A stretch of DNA of 64,000 nucleotides, from positions 1-64,000 of the forward strand of contig NZ_JACAPR010000012.1 of NCBI RefSeq assembly GCF_013385635.1, read 5' to 3'. Each line of letters opens with the position of its first letter. Positions within the stretch are counted from its first letter, which is position 1. Positions 60,856-64,000 of this stretch are shown piece after piece. Under the pieces are notes generated by a model that did not search any database, was not told the DNA's origin, and worked only from the letters and a program-made list of their open reading frames with translations. This DNA comes from Pseudomonas gingeri. Lineage in GTDB: Bacteria > Pseudomonadota > Gammaproteobacteria > Pseudomonadales > Pseudomonadaceae. A program made the position numbers and the translations under genes.

Positions 60856-61689
60856 ATGAACCGCACCCTCGTGGCTTTATCCTTCACCGCCCTGCTCGCT
60901 CCCGCCCTCGCCCAGGCCGCCATCCCCGCGACCATCAGCGACGGGCAATACGCCAAGGTCCTCGCCGGCAACTGGCGCGCCCCGGAAAACAGCGTGCGCG
61001 ACGTCTATCGCCACCCGCGACAGACCTTGCAGTTCTTCGGCTTGCAGGCCAACCAGACGGTGATCGAAATCACGCCGGGCGGCGGTTGGTACAGCGAAGT
61101 GCTGGCGCCATTGCTCAAGGATCACGGGCAGTACATCGCCGCCGTGCAGGCCACCGCCACCAGCGATTACGCCAAGCGCTCGGCCGACGGCCTGAAGCAG
61201 AAATTCGCCAAGGACCCGACACACTACGCCAAGGCTGCCGTGGTCGAGTTCGATCCCCAGGCGCCGGTGCTGGGCAAGCCGGATTCGGCCGATCGGGTGC
61301 TGACCTTCCGCAACGTACACAACTGGGTCATGGCCGATGACGCGCCAGCAATGTTCTCGGCGTTCTTCAAGGTACTCAAGCCCGGCGGCGTGCTGGGCGT
61401 GGTGGATCATCGGGCCAAGGACGGTGCAGACCTGGAGAGCATCAGGCAAAGCGGCTACCTGCCCACCACCTACGTGGTGAAACTGGCCACCGATGCCGGG
61501 TTCGTGCTGGAGGGACAGAGTGAAATCAACGCCAATCCGAAGGACACCAAGGACTATGCCGGCGGCGTCTGGACCCTGCCGCCGTCGTTGCGCCTGGGCG
61601 AACAGGACAAGGCCAGGTACCTGGCCATTGGCGAGTCTGACCGCCTGACCCTGCGCTTCGTCAAGCCCGGCAAGGTGGCGGCCCGCTAG
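60856..61689 (+). CDS. Exported SAM-dependent methyltransferase-like protein
   Basis: A 277-residue class I methyltransferase-fold protein with motif I IEITPGGGWYSEVLAPLL, VLTFRNVHNW and LKPGGVLGVVDHRA. The N-terminus MNRTLVALSFTALLAPALAQ ends in a typical cleavage site (AQA), so it is predicted to be exported. A SAM-dependent enzyme in the periplasm is unexpected; the fold may bind something else there, or act after uptake. AGGA precedes the ATG. It ends 3 bp from the convergent def stop. Confidence 0.85.
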   Translation: MNRTLVALSFTALLAPALAQAAIPATISDGQYAKVLAGNWRAPENSVRDVYRHPRQTLQFFGLQANQTVIEITPGGGWYSEVLAPLLKDHGQYIAAVQATATSDYAKRSADGLKQKFAKDPTHYAKAAVVEFDPQAPVLGKPDSADRVLTFRNVHNWVMADDAPAMFSAFFKVLKPGGVLGVVDHRAKDGADLESIRQSGYLPTTYVVKLATDAGFVLEGQSEINANPKDTKDYAGGVWTLPPSLRLGEQDKARYLAIGESDRLTLRFVKPGKVAAR

Positions 61690-61692
61690 GGG

Positions 61693-62232
61693 TCAGTCGT
61701 CGGCGGTCGGGTCGAGGTCGGGGAACAGCACTTCGGTAAAACCGAACTTGCGCAAGTCACTGATCCGCGACGGATACAGGCGACCGATCAGGTGATCGCA
61801 TTCGTGCTGCACGACCCGCGCATGGAAACCTTCGGCGACCCGCACCAGCGGCTCGCCCTTGGGCGTGAAGCCTTCGTAGCGAATGCGCGTATAACGATCC
61901 ACCGCGCCGCGCAGCCCCGGTACCGACAGGCAGCCTTCCCAGCCCTCTTCCAGCTCCGGCCCCAGGGGGGTGATCAGCGGGTTGATCAGGATCGTCTGGG
62001 GCACCGCCTCGGCGTCCGGATAACGTTCGCTGTGCTCGAAACCGAAGATCACCAGTTGCAGGTCGACACCGATCTGCGGCGCGGCCAGGCCGACCCCGCC
62101 GACATGCTCCATGGTCTGGAACATGTCGTCGATCAGTTGCCAGAGCTCGGCGGTATCGAACATCTCCGGGGGAACCGGCGGGGCGATGCGCAGCAGGCGC
62201 TCGTCGCCCATTTTCAGGATTTCACGGATCAT
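61693..62232 (-). CDS. def: Peptide deformylase
   Basis: A 179-residue metalloenzyme removing the formyl group from nascent proteins. The three motifs are intact: GVGLAAPQ (46-53), EGCLSVPG (99-106) and HECDHL (143-148), whose Cys and two His bind the metal. It is downstream of the YihY-like gene with only 2 bp between, so the pair is an operon. Probably a second, non-essential copy; the main one is usually beside fmt. Confidence 0.95.
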   Translation of the reverse strand: MIREILKMGDERLLRIAPPVPPEMFDTAELWQLIDDMFQTMEHVGGVGLAAPQIGVDLQLVIFGFEHSERYPDAEAVPQTILINPLITPLGPELEEGWEGCLSVPGLRGAVDRYTRIRYEGFTPKGEPLVRVAEGFHARVVQHECDHLIGRLYPSRISDLRKFGFTEVLFPDLDPTADD

Positions 62233-62234
62233 GA

Positions 62235-63179
62235 TCAGGTTTCGTCAGTAGTCGGTTTCAGGGAGTGGTCGCGCCCCAGTCCGGAGACGGGCATCTTGTC
62301 GTGGTGTTCGTGGAAGTCCTTCTCGCCGGGATTCTTGCCTTCCGACGACATGTGTTCGATCACCGCATTCATTTCCGCGCCCAGCAGCAGCACCGCCGCG
62401 GAAATATAGAAGTACAGCAGGAGCACGATGATCGCACCGATACTGCCATACATCGCATTGTAATCGGCGAAGGTTTTCACGTAATAACCAAAGCCCAGCG
62501 AAGCCACGATCCACACCACCACCGCCAGCACCGATCCGGGGGTGATGAACACGAATTTCTGCTTCACGTCCGGCATCACGTAGTACATCAGGGCCACGGC
62601 GAACATCAGCAACAGCACGATCACCGGCCAGCGCAGGATGGTCCAGAGGGTAACCACGAAGTCTTCCATGCCGATCTGCCCGGCCAGCCAGCTCATCACC
62701 TGCGGTCCGAGGACCATCAGCGCAGCCGCGGCCAGCAACATGCCAGCGATGCCCACGGTGTAGAAGATCGACAGCGGAAAGCGCTTCCAGATCGGCCTCG
62801 CCTCGACCACATCGTAGGCAGCGTTCATCGCGCTCATCATCAGCCGCACACCGGCCGAGGCGGTCCACAGGGCGATGACGATACCCACCGAGAGCAGGCC
62901 GCCCTTGGATTGCTGCAACTGGTCGATCACCGGGTTGACCTGGTCCAGCGCCTGGGGCGGCAGCACCAGCTCCGACTGCATGCGCAGCCAGGTGAAGAAG
63001 TCCGGCAGATGCAGGAAACCGATCAGGGCTATCAGGAACAGCAGGAAGGGGAACAGCGAAAACAGCATCTGGTAGGCCAGTGCCGAGGCATAGGTCGACA
63101 TTTCGTCGTCGACGAACTCCTGCACCGTGCGTATCAGCACACGGTGCAAGGGAAGACCACGCAAGTCCGGAAAAATCAT
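62235..63179 (-). CDS. yihY: YihY/BrkB-family membrane protein
   Basis: A 314-residue inner-membrane protein with six to seven hydrophobic segments, UPF0761/YihY family (YASALAYQMLFSLFPFLLFL, GLLSVGIVIALWTASAGVR, and ADYNAMYGSIGAIIVLLLYF). Function is not established; a role in envelope stress or virulence has been suggested for relatives. AAAGGAGA precedes the ATG at 63179. Operon with def. Confidence 0.92.
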   Translation of the reverse strand: MIFPDLRGLPLHRVLIRTVQEFVDDEMSTYASALAYQMLFSLFPFLLFLIALIGFLHLPDFFTWLRMQSELVLPPQALDQVNPVIDQLQQSKGGLLSVGIVIALWTASAGVRLMMSAMNAAYDVVEARPIWKRFPLSIFYTVGIAGMLLAAAALMVLGPQVMSWLAGQIGMEDFVVTLWTILRWPVIVLLLMFAVALMYYVMPDVKQKFVFITPGSVLAVVVWIVASLGFGYYVKTFADYNAMYGSIGAIIVLLLYFYISAAVLLLGAEMNAVIEHMSSEGKNPGEKDFHEHHDKMPVSGLGRDHSLKPTTDET

Positions 63180-63326
63180 AGCGTCTCCTTTCGCCGCAAT
63201 CATGGGGGCCAGGTCAGCAGGCGACTCAAGGGCAGGTTTCTTGTTCACGGTAGTGCAGTGCCACGGTAGCGCAGTTGGCAAGCGCTAAACAATTTCTCTG
63301 TCTTGTTCGCCCATCCGCTATACAAG

Positions 63327-63350
63327 AACGGCCATCCTGGGATGGCCGTT
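63327..63350. terminator. Hairpin downstream of the CsbD gene
   Basis: An 11-bp perfect stem, aacggccatcc / ggatggccgtt, with a 2-base loop, 20 bp past the csbD-like stop. No T tract. Confidence 0.55.
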
Positions 63351-63369
63351 CGTTCGATCGCAACGCGGT

Positions 63370-63558
63370 CTATTTATCGACCGCCTTCTTGATCGCCTCC
63401 TTGGTCTTGCCCACCGCTTTCTGCGCGTCGCCCTTCATTTCCTGGGCCTTGCCTTCGGTGCGCAGCCGGTTGTTGTCGGTGGCTTTGCCGACAGCCTGCT
63501 TGACGTTACCAACCGCTTGATTCGCTGTGCCTTTGATCTTATCGCCAGTGCTGCTCAT
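63370..63558 (-). CDS. CsbD-family stress protein
   Basis: A 62-residue hydrophilic protein with the CsbD pattern (GDKIKGTANQAVGNVKQAVG), i.e. Lys/Ala-rich helix with repeated GxA. CsbD-like proteins rise in general stress, often under RpoS; mechanism unknown. Confidence 0.92.
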   Translation of the reverse strand: MSSTGDKIKGTANQAVGNVKQAVGKATDNNRLRTEGKAQEMKGDAQKAVGKTKEAIKKAVDK

Positions 63559-63759
63559 GGTCGTTCTCCATCAGTTAAGTGCGGGGCGTCAGTGTCCCGA
63601 CATAAAGGTTGACCCGAGGCTTTTGTGCGGAGTTTCAATTATTTTCGACCGGTTGTTCATCACAGACAGCAGGTTTGCCTTTATGTTTGCCCGCCGACCC
63701 ATGAGAATAGCCGCCAGATTCAGGCTCAGGCGCTGAAGATCGATAACGGTAGGAAAGTG

Positions 63760-64000
63760 ATGAAACTCGATAAAAAGCAGGCGATTGCCCGCAGGAACCA
63801 GGAACTGGGCGGCGCGGTGCTCGGCCTGAACAACTGCCATTTCACCGAATTGAACCGCAACCGCAATATCTGGTGGTTCGATATTCCCCTGGCACGCCTG
63901 GCGATCGGCCAGTACGAATGGGTGCACCTGCTATTGCATACCCCGGCCACCGGCGAATTGCTGCACCTGAAGGTGCCGACGGTGTTCCTGCGTGAACGGA
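63760..64000 (+). CDS. Hypothetical protein, 3' end beyond window
   Basis: The first 80 residues of an unidentified soluble protein, MKLDKKQAIARRNQELGGAV and onwards. AGGAAAGTG precedes the ATG. The frame is open to the window end. I recognise no domain. Its translation has ordinary composition and is in the same codon-usage style as neighbours. Confidence 0.7.
   Translation, partial: MKLDKKQAIARRNQELGGAVLGLNNCHFTELNRNRNIWWFDIPLARLAIGQYEWVHLLLHTPATGELLHLKVPTVFLRER

Noticed and set aside
61693..62232. Peptide deformylase as an inactive paralogue
   Set aside because: All three metal/active-site motifs are intact, so there is no sequence reason to call it inactive.

Overview
This window is a contiguous piece of a GC-rich Pseudomonas chromosome, most likely from the P. 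fluorescens group. That assignment is inferred from gene content and near-textbook Pseudomonas protein sequences (AlaC, GntT/GntK/GntR, BdlA-type PAS chemoreceptors, an OprD porin, a PACE pump, six LysR regulators) and from many short inverted REP-type elements. I see no rRNA, tRNA, CRISPR array, insertion sequence or phage integrase. Most of the DNA is ordinary accessory-metabolism and regulatory chromosome.

Layout. 1-0.46 kb: 3' end of nrdB, then a nested palindromic repeat. 0.6-3.8 kb: a large DUF6543-type toxin-like gene whose C-terminus looks like an ADP-ribosyltransferase, divergent from a small HTH regulator whose promoter overlaps an excellent LexA (SOS) box. 3.8-9.9 kb: P-loop kinase, GlxA/AraC regulator, SDR, exported amidase, and a metallo-beta-lactamase-fold hydrolase divergent from a TetR regulator around a palindromic operator. 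10.1-13.3 kb: MASE2-GGDEF diguanylate cyclase, a BdlA-like PAS-PAS-MCP protein and a DUF1003 membrane protein. 13.3-24.6 kb: LysR, a glutamine-amidotransferase-like protein with an altered triad, GlpQ, a PepSY-like protein, an OprD porin + MFS + DUF1445 group, ZntB/CorA and Pit transporters. 24.6-31.6 kb: LysR/SDR and LysR/PACE divergent pairs. 31.7-33.9 kb: a YCII (DGPF) - AHSA1 - ECF42-type sigma factor operon. 34.1-38 kb: three GNATs, a delta-60 repeat protein, a tiny membrane protein and a GyrI-like protein. 38.1-45 kb: alaC, then the gluconate genes gntT, gntK and gntR with three matching GntR operators, a uronate-dehydrogenase-like protein and an aldehyde dehydrogenase. 45.3-49.1 kb: a low-complexity protein, a second BdlA-like protein, LysR and GstA.

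49.1-60.3 kb is the most unusual part. Reading on the minus strand, a ProX-like quaternary-amine binding protein, an SsuA-like binding protein, an ornithine-cyclodeaminase homologue and an ammonia-lyase homologue lacking the Ala-Ser-Gly MIO motif form a tightly coupled four-gene operon. It has no ABC permease or ATPase. It is preceded by a FecI/FecR/TonB-receptor set and a membrane desaturase + leaderless PhnD-like protein pair. My best hypothesis is uptake and MIO-independent elimination on a betaine-type aromatic substrate (ergothionase-like chemistry); this is inference. 60.3-64 kb: GNAT, exported methyltransferase-like protein, peptide deformylase + YihY, CsbD and an unidentified partial gene.

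Start codons were moved inward where a Shine-Dalgarno sequence, signal peptide or family N-terminus required it. Several long reading frames on the opposite strand of real genes were judged to be GC-driven shadows.
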